Part shown: positions 1-8,466 of the stretch, piece by piece
Position numbering within the stretch: the stretch's first letter is position 1
How the letters are laid out: each line of letters begins with the position of its first letter
Assembly: GCA_902362925.1 (NCBI GenBank)
Contig: CABIYL010000001.1
Strand: one strand, 5' to 3'
Length of the DNA: 64,000 bases
Origin: Pseudoflavonifractor sp902362925
GTDB taxonomy: Bacteria > Bacillota > Clostridia > Oscillospirales > Oscillospiraceae
The notes under the pieces: generated by a model
Seen by the model: only the letters and a program-made list of their open reading frames with translations
The model's database searches: none
What the model was told of the DNA's origin: nothing
Translations under genes and position numbers: made by a program

Positions 1-1
1 C

Positions 2-598
2 CCTGAAAACACCAGCGAGGACAGCTTCACCACCGCCGCCGGTGAAGAATTGACGGTGGACTTCATGCACCGCACGGACAGGAATGTGTCCTTCCTGCGC
101 CGGACCAAGTACCAGGCCGCCGCCATCTCCACCTATCTGGGACAGATGGTCTTTGTGCTGCCCGAGGAGGGGGTCTCTCCCACCGAGCTGCTCTCCAACC
201 CCAATTTTCTCCCCAGCCTGGACATTTACAGCGACGACGCCATTCTGGGTGAGGTCCGCTGGTCCGTGCCCAAGTTTGATGTTAGCTCCGACCTGGACCT
301 GAAGCCCACTTTAGAGGGGCTGGGCATCACCGACGCCCTGGACCCGGAGGTCGCCGACTTCTCCACTCTTACCGACACAGAGCCGGTGTGGGTGGACCAG
401 GTCAAGCAGATTGCCCGGGTGAAAGTGGATGAGCAGGGGGTAGAGGCCGCCGCCGTCACCCTGATGGCCAACGCCGGCTCCTCTGCGCCTCCCGAGGACC
501 CCACCATCTGCGTCATGGACCTGGACCGGCCCTTTCTCTTCCTCATTCAGACAGAGGATACGGTGCTCTTTGTGGGCGTGGTGGAGAACCCGGGATAA
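2..598 (+). CDS. Serpin family protease inhibitor, C-terminal part (5' end outside window)
   Basis: Only the last ~198 residues are present and the frame is open to the left edge. The end matches the serpin fold: a hinge GVEAAAVT (about nt 437-460), then a reactive-centre loop of roughly 15 residues, then the conserved C-terminal strand DLDRPFLFLI...LFVGVVENPG. Serpins trap serine or cysteine proteases by loop insertion after cleavage. The small-residue hinge (E-A-A-A) is typical of inhibitory rather than substrate-like members. By position the scissile bond falls within NAGSS, but P1 cannot be fixed by eye. Gut Firmicute serpins are usually exported and act on host or competitor proteases; the signal peptide would lie upstream. 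A strong terminator follows. Confidence 0.88.
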   Translation, partial: PENTSEDSFTTAAGEELTVDFMHRTDRNVSFLRRTKYQAAAISTYLGQMVFVLPEEGVSPTELLSNPNFLPSLDIYSDDAILGEVRWSVPKFDVSSDLDLKPTLEGLGITDALDPEVADFSTLTDTEPVWVDQVKQIARVKVDEQGVEAAAVTLMANAGSSAPPEDPTICVMDLDRPFLFLIQTEDTVLFVGVVENPG

Positions 599-613
599 CC
601 AACCAAAATATGC

Positions 614-654
614 CACGGCTGGCCGCTGAGCGGCCAGCCGTGTTTTTGTATTTT
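614..654 (+). terminator. Intrinsic terminator of the serpin gene
   Basis: A perfect 13-bp stem (CACGGCTGGCCGC with its complement) closes a TGA loop at 614-642 and is followed by a T-rich run. Confidence 0.9.
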
Positions 655-764
655 GCCCTCTGTTTTTCCCTTTTCCGACGGCCGGAAACCCCGGATTTTT
701 CGTTTGTGAAATATCTATCACATATATCACTTTTTCTTTTTAAATTGTTTATTTTTTCGCAATT

Positions 765-824
765 ATAAGTTAAAAAATAAACTTATTGAACAGGTGTTGA
801 CTTTTCTAGAAAGACATGTATACT
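765..824 (+). promoter_or_regulatory. Promoter and possible operator for the SDR operon
   Basis: TTGACT at 797-802 and TATACT at 819-824 are 16 bp apart. An inverted repeat (ATAAGTT at 765-771, AACTTAT at 780-786) lies just upstream and could be an operator. The rest of the 310-base gap between serpin and SDR gene is AT-rich leader; I see no gene in it. Confidence 0.65.
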
Positions 825-908
825 CAAATCAAGAACAGGTGGAAGGATTTTGATATAACTCCATCCGCCAACCGCCCCCGCAAAATATAAAAGAGTGAGG
901 CGTTGAAC

Positions 909-1691
909 ATGGGTATTTACGTGGTAACCGGCGGCTCCAGCGGTATCGGAGCCCAGATCGTGGCCAAGCTGAAGGAGCAGGGACACGAGACCGTCAACAT
1001 CGACCTGAAGGACGGCGACATCTGCGCCAACCTGGCCACCAAGGAGGGCCGGGACTCCGCCCTGCGGGAGCTGTACGACCGCTACCCCGACGGCATTGAC
1101 GCCATGATCTGCAACGCGGGCGTGTCCGCCGCCAGCGGCAATATTCCGCTCATCATCTCCCTGAACTACTTCGGCGCCACCGCCATGGCCTCCGGCGCAC
1201 TGGAGCTGCTGCAGAAAAAGCGGGGCTCCTGCGTGGTCACCTCCTCCAACACCCTGGCCCAGGGTGCGGCCCGCATGGACGTGGTCGGTATGCTGAACAA
1301 CCAGGCCGACGAGGAGCGCATCCTGGCCCTGGTGAAGGACTACGACCCCAAGACCGCCCACTCCTTCTACGCCGCCACCAAGTACGCCCTGGCCCGCTGG
1401 GCCCGCCGCATGAGCGCCGACTGGGGCGCCCACGGCGTGCGTATCAACGCGGTGGCCCCCGGCAACGTGCGCACCGCCATGACCGCCAAGCTGACGCCCC
1501 AGCACATGGTGGCGGTGGAGGCCCTGCCCGTGCCCATCAATTACGGCACCAACGACCCGCTGATGAGCCCCGAGGACATCGCCAACGCCATCATCTTCCT
1601 CTCCTCGCCTCTGGCCCACGGCATCAACGGCGTGGTGCTCTTTGTGGACGGCGGCACCGACGCGCTGCTCAATTCCGAAAAGGTCTATTAA
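909..1691 (+). CDS. Short-chain dehydrogenase resembling 3-alpha-hydroxysteroid dehydrogenase
   Basis: Classical SDR of 260 residues. The nucleotide-binding motif TGGSSGIG is at 7-14, NAG at 69-71, a catalytic Ser at about 112 and the Y154-A-A-T-K158 pair follows. The layout recalls Comamonas-type 3-alpha-hydroxysteroid dehydrogenases: short first loop 'INIDLKDGDICANL', 'SLNYFGAT', a long insert before the catalytic Tyr, and a C-terminal VDGGTDAL. A steroid or bile-acid substrate is therefore plausible but unproven. I chose ATG 909 because GTGAGG lies 8 nt upstream; an in-frame TTG at 903 has poorer spacing. It shares a transcript with the NTF2-like gene 16 nt downstream. Confidence 0.8.
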   Translation: MGIYVVTGGSSGIGAQIVAKLKEQGHETVNIDLKDGDICANLATKEGRDSALRELYDRYPDGIDAMICNAGVSAASGNIPLIISLNYFGATAMASGALELLQKKRGSCVVTSSNTLAQGAARMDVVGMLNNQADEERILALVKDYDPKTAHSFYAATKYALARWARRMSADWGAHGVRINAVAPGNVRTAMTAKLTPQHMVAVEALPVPINYGTNDPLMSPEDIANAIIFLSSPLAHGINGVVLFVDGGTDALLNSEKVY

Positions 1692-1707
1692 GAGGGGGTT
1701 TACTGAT

Positions 1708-2037
1708 ATGCTGATTGCGGATTTCATCCACGCCATGGAGAAAAAGGACTACAAGGCCATGTCCCAGTGCTTCGCCAGCCAGTGCCGGCTGTTTGACTAC
1801 TGCACGCCCGAGGGTACACCCAACTTCTTCGTCTACGGCCGCCGTGCCATGGACATGTTCTACCACAACAAGTTCATTCTGGGCGGTCTGTCCGTGTCCA
1901 GCCCCCGTATCGTGGACGAGCGCACCGTCAACTTCTACATCAACTACGGCGGCATCATCAACCACGCCGTGGCCAACATCGAGAGCTATGACTCCTCTAC
2001 CGGCCTTATCAAGGAAATGGTCATCCGGCCCGCGTAA
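1708..2037 (+). CDS. NTF2-like / SnoaL-fold small protein
   Basis: A 109-residue protein with the size and pattern of the NTF2/SnoaL/ketosteroid-isomerase superfamily: an N-terminal helical 'FIHAMEKKDYKAMSQCF', then 'CRLFDYCTPEG' and alternating strands ending in 'LIKEMVIRPA'. GAGGGGG precedes ATG by 9 nt, 16 nt after the SDR gene. Members of this fold include the bile-acid dehydratase BaiE and ketosteroid isomerases, so an SDR plus SnoaL-fold operon suggests sequential work on a steroid-like or polyketide-like ring. Identity with any characterised enzyme cannot be judged here. Confidence 0.65.
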   Translation: MLIADFIHAMEKKDYKAMSQCFASQCRLFDYCTPEGTPNFFVYGRRAMDMFYHNKFILGGLSVSSPRIVDERTVNFYINYGGIINHAVANIESYDSSTGLIKEMVIRPA

Positions 2038-2051
2038 AACTGAAGATACAG

Positions 2052-2088
2052 AAAACCCCCGCTCCGGAGCTTCCGGAGCGGGGGTTTT
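2052..2088. terminator. Bidirectional terminator between convergent genes
   Basis: A perfect 17-bp stem beginning AAAACCCCCGCTCCGGA closes a 3-nt loop, with A-run and T-run on either side. It serves both the NTF2-like gene and the DUF1847 gene. Confidence 0.93.
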
Positions 2089-2093
2089 ATCGT

Positions 2094-2738
2094 TTATTCC
2101 TTCTCAGGGCCGTAGAGGCTCTTGTAGTAGGATTCCGCCGTGTACAGCGCGGCGGCGGGGTTGTGGCCGGTGACCCGGTCCTTGGTCACCAGGGTGGTGC
2201 ACAGGGCGTCCGAGTACTTGTAGAACAGGCTGTCGTGGCCCACGCACAGACCCACCACAATGTTCAGCTCCGTGCCCTGCTTGTTGAGCAGCTTGGCCTG
2301 GAGGATGGGGTTGCACATGTTGGCGCCGATGGACTCGCACTTGGAGTCAATGCCCACCGCCGTCTTGCGCACCGCGCCCGCCTTGCAGGCCGCGCCGTAC
2401 ACCTCAAAGCCGTGGCTGCGGAGGATCTTCGCGGCAATCCGGGCCTCGTGGAGCAGGCCCACGCAGGTGGCGATGCCCAGCTTGTGATAGCCCATCCGCC
2501 TGGCAAACTCCACAATCTCCTGGATGCGGGTCCAGTGGCAGTAGCCCTCATACTCCACGTCGGCTGCCGTGGTCATGACCTTGTGGTTGACCGCTTCGTG
2601 GTAGGCCTCCATAGCCTCGTCCATGGCCTGCTGGTCCATGTGCTCAGTCAGGCAGAAGGGGGGACGCCCCTCCGGGGTCTGACGCTTGCAGCCCGCCACG
2701 CCGCAGTCGGCACAGGAACGAATAATTTCCTTTTCCAT
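2094..2738 (-). CDS. DUF1847-type cysteine-rich metal-binding protein
   Basis: A 214-residue soluble protein rich in cysteine: SCADCGVAGC and FCLT near the N-terminus, then ATCVGL, GAACKAG, KCESIGANMCNP and GLCVGHDSLFYKYS. This matches the DUF1847 family, annotated as metal-binding and without a known reaction. The paired central cysteines and conserved 'VGHDSLF' suggest a metal or Fe-S site. ATG 2738 follows AGAGGCG by 9 nt; longer forms upstream lack a ribosome site. It converges on the SDR operon. Confidence 0.75.
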   Translation of the reverse strand: MEKEIIRSCADCGVAGCKRQTPEGRPPFCLTEHMDQQAMDEAMEAYHEAVNHKVMTTAADVEYEGYCHWTRIQEIVEFARRMGYHKLGIATCVGLLHEARIAAKILRSHGFEVYGAACKAGAVRKTAVGIDSKCESIGANMCNPILQAKLLNKQGTELNIVVGLCVGHDSLFYKYSDALCTTLVTKDRVTGHNPAAALYTAESYYKSLYGPEKE

Positions 2739-2868
2739 CTTATTTACGCCTCTTTTTGTCCGTTTTCCACCCATTTTATTGCAAAGCAGGCGGTTGTGTC
2801 CTATAATTAGTATAGATACCTTCCCGTTTCCCGTCAAGCCCGCCGCCATGGAAAGGAGTGCTGACAAA

Positions 2869-3213
2869 ATGCTGCAGCCTGTGGTCTACTGGTACTTCGC
2901 GGTTCTCCTGGCGCTGTCCCCGCTCGTCTCCCTGTGCGTCCCGTCCAAAACCCTGGACAGAACCTGGCCCATCCTGCGCAAAGGCCTGGTCACGGTCTGC
3001 GGCCTGACGGTGCTCACCCTGCTGGCCATCCCCCTGTATATCCTCCTGGTGCGGGAGGTGTGGCAGAGGATTGACCTGGGTCCGCTGTACGTCTGGCTGG
3101 GCCTGGCCGCCTTTACGCTGCTGGCCCTCTCCATCCTGATTCTGCTGATGCTCACCGTCAAATATGCGATTGTCCTCCACCGTCAGGCGGGGAGAACACC
3201 CCCAGTGGATTGA
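2869..3213 (+). CDS. Small membrane protein of unknown function
   Basis: A 114-residue protein with three likely membrane segments (about 8-25, 38-60 and 72-98), a short basic loop PSKTLDRTWPILRKG and a basic tail. I do not recognise the family. The ATG at 2869 is preceded by AAAGGAG with 10 nt spacing; an ATG at 2848 would put the ribosome site inside the gene. It is followed 12 nt later by another small membrane-anchored gene, so the two probably form an operon. Confidence 0.6.
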   Translation: MLQPVVYWYFAVLLALSPLVSLCVPSKTLDRTWPILRKGLVTVCGLTVLTLLAIPLYILLVREVWQRIDLGPLYVWLGLAAFTLLALSILILLMLTVKYAIVLHRQAGRTPPVD

Positions 3214-3225
3214 AGGTGTTTCGGT

Positions 3226-3615
3226 ATGAAGATACGGCTTTCCAAGGAGCTGTTTGCGCTCCTGACTCTTGTTCTTCTCTTGGGTTTGATTGCTATTTTG
3301 CTCCTATCCATGCACCATATGAAGGATTCTCCAGTCCAAACCGTGCTTTTTGACGCCGTGGTGAAGGAGGACACAACTCTTTTGGGGGAGAGCGGACAGA
3401 GCTACCTCTACATTTTAAGAGATGGGGAGGAGCAGTGCATCAATATCTCTCAAGACACCAGAATAATCAATGAGGATGGCCGGAAGCTGGACCTGACCGA
3501 AGGCGTGGAGCTGAAGGCGGGTCAGCCCATCCAGGTCAAGGCGCAAAACCTTATGATTTACGAGCCGGTGTACACCTATGTCAACTGCTTCAGCATTGTG
3601 ATTCTCTCCCCGTAG
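3226..3615 (+). CDS. Small membrane-anchored extracytoplasmic protein, unknown
   Basis: 129 residues: a short cytoplasmic start (MKIRLSKE), one membrane segment (about 9-29), then ~95 residues of beta-rich, charged sequence (YLYILRDGEEQCINISQDT...) that would be outside the cell. The pattern resembles small exported OB/YobA-like proteins, but the similarity is weak. It lies 12 nt after the preceding small membrane gene and ends at a strong terminator. Confidence 0.6.
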   Translation: MKIRLSKELFALLTLVLLLGLIAILLLSMHHMKDSPVQTVLFDAVVKEDTTLLGESGQSYLYILRDGEEQCINISQDTRIINEDGRKLDLTEGVELKAGQPIQVKAQNLMIYEPVYTYVNCFSIVILSP

Positions 3616-3627
3616 GCAAGTCAAATG

Positions 3628-3660
3628 GCCCGGCGCGAACTGCTTCGCGCCGGGCTTTTT
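3628..3660. terminator. Intrinsic terminator
   Basis: A 12-bp stem GCCCGGCGCGAA with loop CTGC is followed by T5. It separates the small membrane genes from the convergent helicase gene. Confidence 0.88.
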
Positions 3661-3667
3661 CTGTCTG

Positions 3668-4870
3668 TTATTTCCTGGGGTCCTGGACGGGGCTGCCGTC
3701 GGCAGGAAGGAGGCAGCCGTCCTTGTCGTACTTGAGGACGGTGATATCCGCCTTGGTGTTCTTGGCGATCTGCTCCATCTTCATCTGCTCGGTGATGCCC
3801 ACCACCAGGGAGTAGGCCACGCCGTGGCGCTTGGCACGGCCGGTACGGCCGATGCGGTGGATGTAGTACTCAATCTCGTCGGGCACGTCGTAGTTGAACA
3901 CCACGTCCACGTCGTCGATGTCCAGGCCCCGGGCGGCCACGTCGGTGGCCACCAGCACCCGCATCTTGCCCTCCCGGAAGGCCTGGAGGGTCTTTTCCCG
4001 GATGCGCTGCTGGATGTCGCCGTGGATGGCCTGGGCGGAGATGCCCCGCATCTGGAGCAGGCCGGAGAGCCGGTCGGTCATGTTCTTGGTGTTGCAGAAG
4101 GCGATGGCCCGCTCGTATCCGCCGTGGGTAAGCAGGGCCACCATGGTCTCCAGCTTGTCCCCACGGCCCTCCAGGTCGATGCGGTACTGCTGGATGTCCG
4201 GCTTGTTCTCCTCGTCGGGCCGCACCACAATCTCCACCGGGTCACGCTGGTACACCCAGGAGATGTCCATCACCTCACGGGAGATGGTGGCGGAGAAGAG
4301 GCCCAGGTTCTTCCGGGACTTGATCTGGTCCAGAATCCGGGTCACGTCGTGGATGAAGCCCATATCCAGCATCCGGTCGGCCTCGTCCAGCACCACGGTC
4401 TCCACCTTGTCCAGCTTCACCGTGCGCCGCTTCATGTGGTCCATAAGGCGGCCGGGGGTGGCCACCACAATCTGGGGATGCTTTTTCAGGGTGGTAATCT
4501 GCTTCTCAATGGGGGCGCCGCCGTAGAGGCACACCGAGCGCACACCCTCCTTAAACTCACACAGGTCCCGCAGCTCGTCCTGAATCTGGAGGGCCAGCTC
4601 ACGGGTGGGGGCCAGCACCAGGGCCTGCACCGCGTCGCTCTCCGGGTCGATGTGCTCCACCATGGGGATGCCGAAGGCAAAGGTCTTGCCCGTGCCGGTG
4701 GGGGCCTTGGCGATGACGTCCTTCCACTCCATAAAGTAGGGGATGGCGCCCGCCTGAACCGGAGTGGCCCGGACGTAGCCCTTCTTGTCGATGGCCTTCA
4801 TCACCTCGGCCGAGAGGCCCAGGTCCGCGTAGTTCACAACCTCATTTACCTGTTCGCCGTTGATTTCCAT
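3668..4870 (-). CDS. DEAD-box ATP-dependent RNA helicase
   Basis: 400 residues with all core motifs in order: Q-motif region 'TPVQAGAIPYF', Walker A APTGTGKT, PTRELA, TPGRL, DEAD as VLDEADRMLDMGF, SAT, then VATDVAARGLDI and HRIGRTGRA. It unwinds RNA during ribosome assembly, cold adaptation or RNA decay. The tail after motif VI is short (about 45 residues), so there is no CshA-type basic extension or DbpA RNA-binding domain, which leaves the subfamily open. ATG 4870 follows AAAGGAA. The upstream 265 bases before the divergent glycosyltransferase gene hold only its leader. Confidence 0.93.
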   Translation of the reverse strand: MEINGEQVNEVVNYADLGLSAEVMKAIDKKGYVRATPVQAGAIPYFMEWKDVIAKAPTGTGKTFAFGIPMVEHIDPESDAVQALVLAPTRELALQIQDELRDLCEFKEGVRSVCLYGGAPIEKQITTLKKHPQIVVATPGRLMDHMKRRTVKLDKVETVVLDEADRMLDMGFIHDVTRILDQIKSRKNLGLFSATISREVMDISWVYQRDPVEIVVRPDEENKPDIQQYRIDLEGRGDKLETMVALLTHGGYERAIAFCNTKNMTDRLSGLLQMRGISAQAIHGDIQQRIREKTLQAFREGKMRVLVATDVAARGLDIDDVDVVFNYDVPDEIEYYIHRIGRTGRAKRHGVAYSLVVGITEQMKMEQIAKNTKADITVLKYDKDGCLLPADGSPVQDPRK

Positions 4871-5135
4871 GCTGATATTCCTTTCTTTTCGCGCTGATTC
4901 AAGGTCCCCACAAGGCGAAAAGAATCCTTTCAGCCCCAACGCCCGCCCGGCCCGGGGGACGCGACCCTAAATCCACAGAGAAATTCTGATTTTTCTCCCG
5001 TATTCGGTCCATAGTGTATCATATACGAAGGAAATATGCAACGGATATTGGCGGCTATGTTCCTTGACATTCCCGGTGGGAGCGGATACAATGTTAGCCT
5101 GTAATCGTATGAATATAGGAAGGAGGCGCGGGAGA

Positions 5136-5834
5136 TTGAAGCTTTCACTGGTGATCCCCGCCTATAATGAGAGCAGCATCATTGAGGCCACGCTCCGCAC
5201 CGTCACGGCACGGCTGGCGGACATGGACCCGGACTACGAGCTGCTCATTGTGGACGACGGCAGCACGGACAACATGGCCGATCTGGTCCGCTCCTTTGCC
5301 GACAGCCACGTCCGCCTCACCGGCTACCACCCCAACGGCGGCAAGGGCAAGGCCGTCCGGGTGGGCATGCTGGAGGCCAAGGGCGACTACGTGTTCTGCA
5401 CCGACGCCGACCTGGCCTACGGCCTGGAGAACATCCCGCCCATGCTGGACAAGCTGGCAGCAGGCGCTGACCTTTGCATCGGCTCCCGGCGGCTGGACAA
5501 GCTGGGCTACCAGGGCTATCCCCCCATCCGTCTGCTGACCTCCAAGGTGTTCGGCGTGCTGGTGCGGCTCTTCTCCGGCCTGCCCTACGACACCCAGTGC
5601 GGCATCAAGGGCTACCGCCATGACGCCGCCCAGGCCATCTTCTCCCGCTGCTCCACCGACGGCTTTGCCTTTGACTTCGAGGTGCTCCTCCGGGCCCGCA
5701 AGCTGGGCCTGAAGGTGGAACAGGAGGCGGTCCACGTGGTGAACCACCGGGAATCCAAGGTGAACATCCTCCGGGACAGCGCCCGCATGTTCCGGGATAT
5801 CTTCCGCATCCGGCGGCTGGTGGGGCGCTCGTGA
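5136..5834 (+). CDS. Family 2 glycosyltransferase (GtrB / dolichyl-phosphate-sugar synthase type)
   Basis: 232 residues with GT2 signatures: LSLVIPAYNES at the start, IVDDGSTDNM for the first Asp pair, then CTDADLAYGLENI. There is no C-terminal membrane pair, unlike many GtrB proteins. It probably transfers a sugar from a nucleotide donor to undecaprenyl phosphate. I chose TTG 5136 because a perfect AGGAGG sits 9 nt before it; ATG 5110 lies upstream of that site and would add unrelated residues. The stop overlaps the next gene's GTG (GTGA), so translation is coupled. Confidence 0.85.
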   Translation: MKLSLVIPAYNESSIIEATLRTVTARLADMDPDYELLIVDDGSTDNMADLVRSFADSHVRLTGYHPNGGKGKAVRVGMLEAKGDYVFCTDADLAYGLENIPPMLDKLAAGADLCIGSRRLDKLGYQGYPPIRLLTSKVFGVLVRLFSGLPYDTQCGIKGYRHDAAQAIFSRCSTDGFAFDFEVLLRARKLGLKVEQEAVHVVNHRESKVNILRDSARMFRDIFRIRRLVGRS

Positions 5835-7459
5835 GGGGGCGCCTGTTCCACAAGGAGCGGCCCTGGCTGGTCTTTGCCCTGATCTTCGCCCTGGTGCTGC
5901 TCCGCTTCTGCTACTACGGCTTTACCTACTACCCCCAGCTGGACGACTACATCCAGCTCCACAACCAGTCCGCCTACTACTCCGCCAAGGCGGTCATTCT
6001 GGACATGGGCCTGCTGTCCTCCCGGCCCCTGGCCTCGGTGATGGACTACTTCTTCTGGTCCCACTTCTGGTCCTTCCTCATGGCGGCGGTGGCCCTCATC
6101 TCCGCCATGTACGCCGCCTCGGCCTGCCTGTTCCGCCGGGTGTGGGGGGAGTACTTCGGCACCGGGTACCTGTTCCTGGTGGTGTACGCCCTGCTGCCCC
6201 TGGGCATGGAGGGAACTTATTGGATTTCCGCCTCCAACCGGGTGGTGCCCTCCCTGTTCTTCGTGGCCCTGGCCATGTACCTGTTCCAGAAGTGGTGCCG
6301 GACCGGTAAGGTCCGCTGGCTGCCCCTCTACTTTATCACCCAGCTCATCTCCTTCTGCTTCTACGAGCAGGGGCTGGTGCTGTCGGTGACCGGGGTGCTG
6401 CTGGTGGGCATCATCGAGTTTTTCCGGGGCAACCACAAAAAGAGCCTTTTCTCCCTGCTCACCTTTGTCAACGCCGGCATCTATTTCGCCTTTACCGGCT
6501 ACTTCTCCACCTCCACCGGACAGCTGGGCAGCCGCCTGAAGCTGACCCTGCCCTGGCAGGAGGGGTGGGACAAGGTGTTCTTCTCCGCCGCCGGTCAGAC
6601 CGGCGAGTCCTTCCTCATCGGCGGGTACAAGACCCTCTTCCGGGGCTTCCGCCGGGGAATCATGTGCATCGTCGAGAACTTCAACATTCTGTGGGTGCTG
6701 GTGCTCATCGCCCTGTGCGCGGTGCTGTTCCTGTTTGCCCGGCGCTTCACCACGGAGCGGCCCACGGGCGAGGCCGCCCTGCCCAGAGCATGGGCGCTGC
6801 TGGTGGGCTTCCTCATGGCCCTGGCGCCGGTGACGCTGTTCTTTGTGCTGTCCAACCCGTCGGTGGCCCTGCGGAATACGGTCTTTTCCTTCTGCGGCAT
6901 CGCCCTGTTCCTGGACGCGGTGTGGAGCATGCTGCTGACCAAATGCTCCGCCCGGGGCGTTGTCACGGGCGCGGTGTGCGCCGCCTGCGCGGTGGTGTTC
7001 TCCGTGGCGGCGGTCAGTGAGCTCCATGACTACCGCGCCACCACCCAGTCCGACCAGCGGGCTGCCCGTGCCATCACCTCCGCCGTGGTGGGGGACGAGG
7101 GCACCATCGCCGTCCTCAACCTGGAGCCCAACTATTTGAGCGAACAGAACTTCCTCTACCATGAACACATCCACGGCGCCACCGAGAGCACCTGGGCCCT
7201 GGCCGGTCTGCTGTCCTGTGCCGCCGACGACCCCTATTTCCCCGCCGCCACCCCCGTGCCCATGGGCGGACGGTACACCGGCAGCCTCACCGAGTTCGGC
7301 GCCCTGCTGTGGTACGACGCCAGGACGGGCACCGTCCAGTCGGTGATGGCCGTGCCCGCAGAGGAGGGCACCTATGAAATCCAGACGGCAGGCGGCACCA
7401 TACTGGCCATCGCCCAAGAAGAAAACGGAGCCGGCAGCCTGATGCCCGCCGGCAGCTAA
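5831..7459 (+). CDS. Polytopic GT-C-like glucosyltransferase membrane protein (GtrII-like)
   Basis: 542 residues with 10 or more hydrophobic segments. After the first membrane segment comes YYPQLDDYIQLHNQS, an Asp pair where GT-C enzymes carry theirs. The C-terminal ~150 residues are a soluble domain. Placement between a GtrB-like GT2 and a GtrA-like flippase gives the three-gene logic of O-antigen or teichoic-acid glucosylation cassettes, in which this would be the serotype-specific transferase acting outside the membrane. It starts with GTG inside the overlap with the GT2 gene. Exact family membership is inferred from context and topology. Confidence 0.65.
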   Translation: MRGRLFHKERPWLVFALIFALVLLRFCYYGFTYYPQLDDYIQLHNQSAYYSAKAVILDMGLLSSRPLASVMDYFFWSHFWSFLMAAVALISAMYAASACLFRRVWGEYFGTGYLFLVVYALLPLGMEGTYWISASNRVVPSLFFVALAMYLFQKWCRTGKVRWLPLYFITQLISFCFYEQGLVLSVTGVLLVGIIEFFRGNHKKSLFSLLTFVNAGIYFAFTGYFSTSTGQLGSRLKLTLPWQEGWDKVFFSAAGQTGESFLIGGYKTLFRGFRRGIMCIVENFNILWVLVLIALCAVLFLFARRFTTERPTGEAALPRAWALLVGFLMALAPVTLFFVLSNPSVALRNTVFSFCGIALFLDAVWSMLLTKCSARGVVTGAVCAACAVVFSVAAVSELHDYRATTQSDQRAARAITSAVVGDEGTIAVLNLEPNYLSEQNFLYHEHIHGATESTWALAGLLSCAADDPYFPAATPVPMGGRYTGSLTEFGALLWYDARTGTVQSVMAVPAEEGTYEIQTAGGTILAIAQEENGAGSLMPAGS

Positions 7460-7467
7460 GGTGAATT

Positions 7468-7950
7468 ATGAAAGAAAAAATTCTCCATCTCATTGAGGTC
7501 TTTGACCTGAAGCGGTTTATCAAGTTCGGCCTCATCGGCGTGCTCAACACCCTGGTGGACTTTGTGGTGTTCTACCTGCTGGACAAATTCGTCATTCAGG
7601 ATGGCCCCACCGTGGTGCTGCTGGGCGTGACTATTGTGGCCGGTCCCTATATCTCCAACGCCATCTCCTATGTGGTGGCCAACATCCACAGCTTTATCTG
7701 GAACAAGTTCTGGACCTTTCAGAAGAAGGAGCCCCTCACCCGCCGTGAGGTGGGCCGGTACGTGGTGACCAGCTGCGGCTTCCTCATCATCTCCTCCATC
7801 GGCCTGTCTATCTTCATGTCCTTCTTCAAGCTGCCCGCCTTTGCGGCGGTCATCCCCGCCGGGCTTATCCCCCTGGCCGCCAAAATCCCCAACACCTGTG
7901 TCACCATGTTCTATAACTACCTGATGAACAAGTTCTGGGTGTTCAAGTGA
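7468..7950 (+). CDS. GtrA-family membrane protein (lipid-linked sugar flippase candidate)
   Basis: 160 residues with four membrane segments. The GtrA signatures are RFIKFGLIGVLNTLVDFVVF near the N-terminus, 'ISYVVANIHSFIWNKFWTF' in the middle and 'NYLMNKFWVFK' at the end. GtrA proteins are thought to flip undecaprenyl-phosphate-glucose across the membrane. It lies 8 nt after the GtrII-like gene and completes the cassette, ending at a terminator. Confidence 0.85.
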   Translation: MKEKILHLIEVFDLKRFIKFGLIGVLNTLVDFVVFYLLDKFVIQDGPTVVLLGVTIVAGPYISNAISYVVANIHSFIWNKFWTFQKKEPLTRREVGRYVVTSCGFLIISSIGLSIFMSFFKLPAFAAVIPAGLIPLAAKIPNTCVTMFYNYLMNKFWVFK

Positions 7951-7953
7951 GCA

Positions 7954-7988
7954 AAAAAATCCCTCCGGCTGAGCCGGAGGGATTTTTT
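7954..7988. terminator. Bidirectional terminator
   Basis: A 16-bp stem (AAAAAATCCCTCCGGC and complement) with a TGA loop. It is shared with the convergent small membrane gene. Confidence 0.92.
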
Positions 7989-7992
7989 CATA

Positions 7993-8421
7993 CTATTTTG
8001 TTTTCGGGCGGGCCAGCCACAGCAGCCCTGCCGCCGCCCACAGGCACAATGTAATGATAATGGACAGCCAGTTGGGGCCTTCGGAGGTCAGACCAAGCCA
8101 CAGCGGAATGAAGGACAGGCCCCCGGCGGCGATAAGGAAGCCCCAGGCCGTGCCGGGGAAAGCGCCGCGCTTGCCCAAGCCCGCCGCCAGGCCGGAGAGG
8201 GAACCCACGGCCAGCAGTCCGGCCAGGGGGACCAGAAACAGGCCGTACCCCCACACTGTATCGTCAAACCAGGAACAGGTCCGGTAGGTCACCTCATCCG
8301 GCCCCGTGGCAAAGGCCATGGTGACGCTGCCGGGGAAGAGCATCAGGGCCGCGGCGGCCAGCACCAGCACCAGAGCTGCGGCGCAGGCCGCACGGATGGG
8401 AAGGGCAGTTTTTCTCTTCAT
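7993..8421 (-). CDS. Small polytopic membrane protein, unknown
   Basis: 142 residues: a basic start (MKRKTALPIR), four hydrophobic segments (about 10-30, 58-82, 92-110 and 118-136) and an extracytoplasmic loop carrying TCSWFDDTVWGYG. No family recognised. It ends in a single TAG with no backup stop, which is useful evidence that the host reads TAG as stop. It lies downstream of the antiporter gene, 45 nt away and in the same direction, with a GGAAAGGAGG ribosome site. Confidence 0.6.
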   Translation of the reverse strand: MKRKTALPIRAACAAALVLVLAAAALMLFPGSVTMAFATGPDEVTYRTCSWFDDTVWGYGLFLVPLAGLLAVGSLSGLAAGLGKRGAFPGTAWGFLIAAGGLSFIPLWLGLTSEGPNWLSIIITLCLWAAAGLLWLARPKTK

Positions 8422-8466
8422 AGCTGGGGTCCTCCTTTCCTTTTCCCGGGCCTTCCGCCCGGCGTC

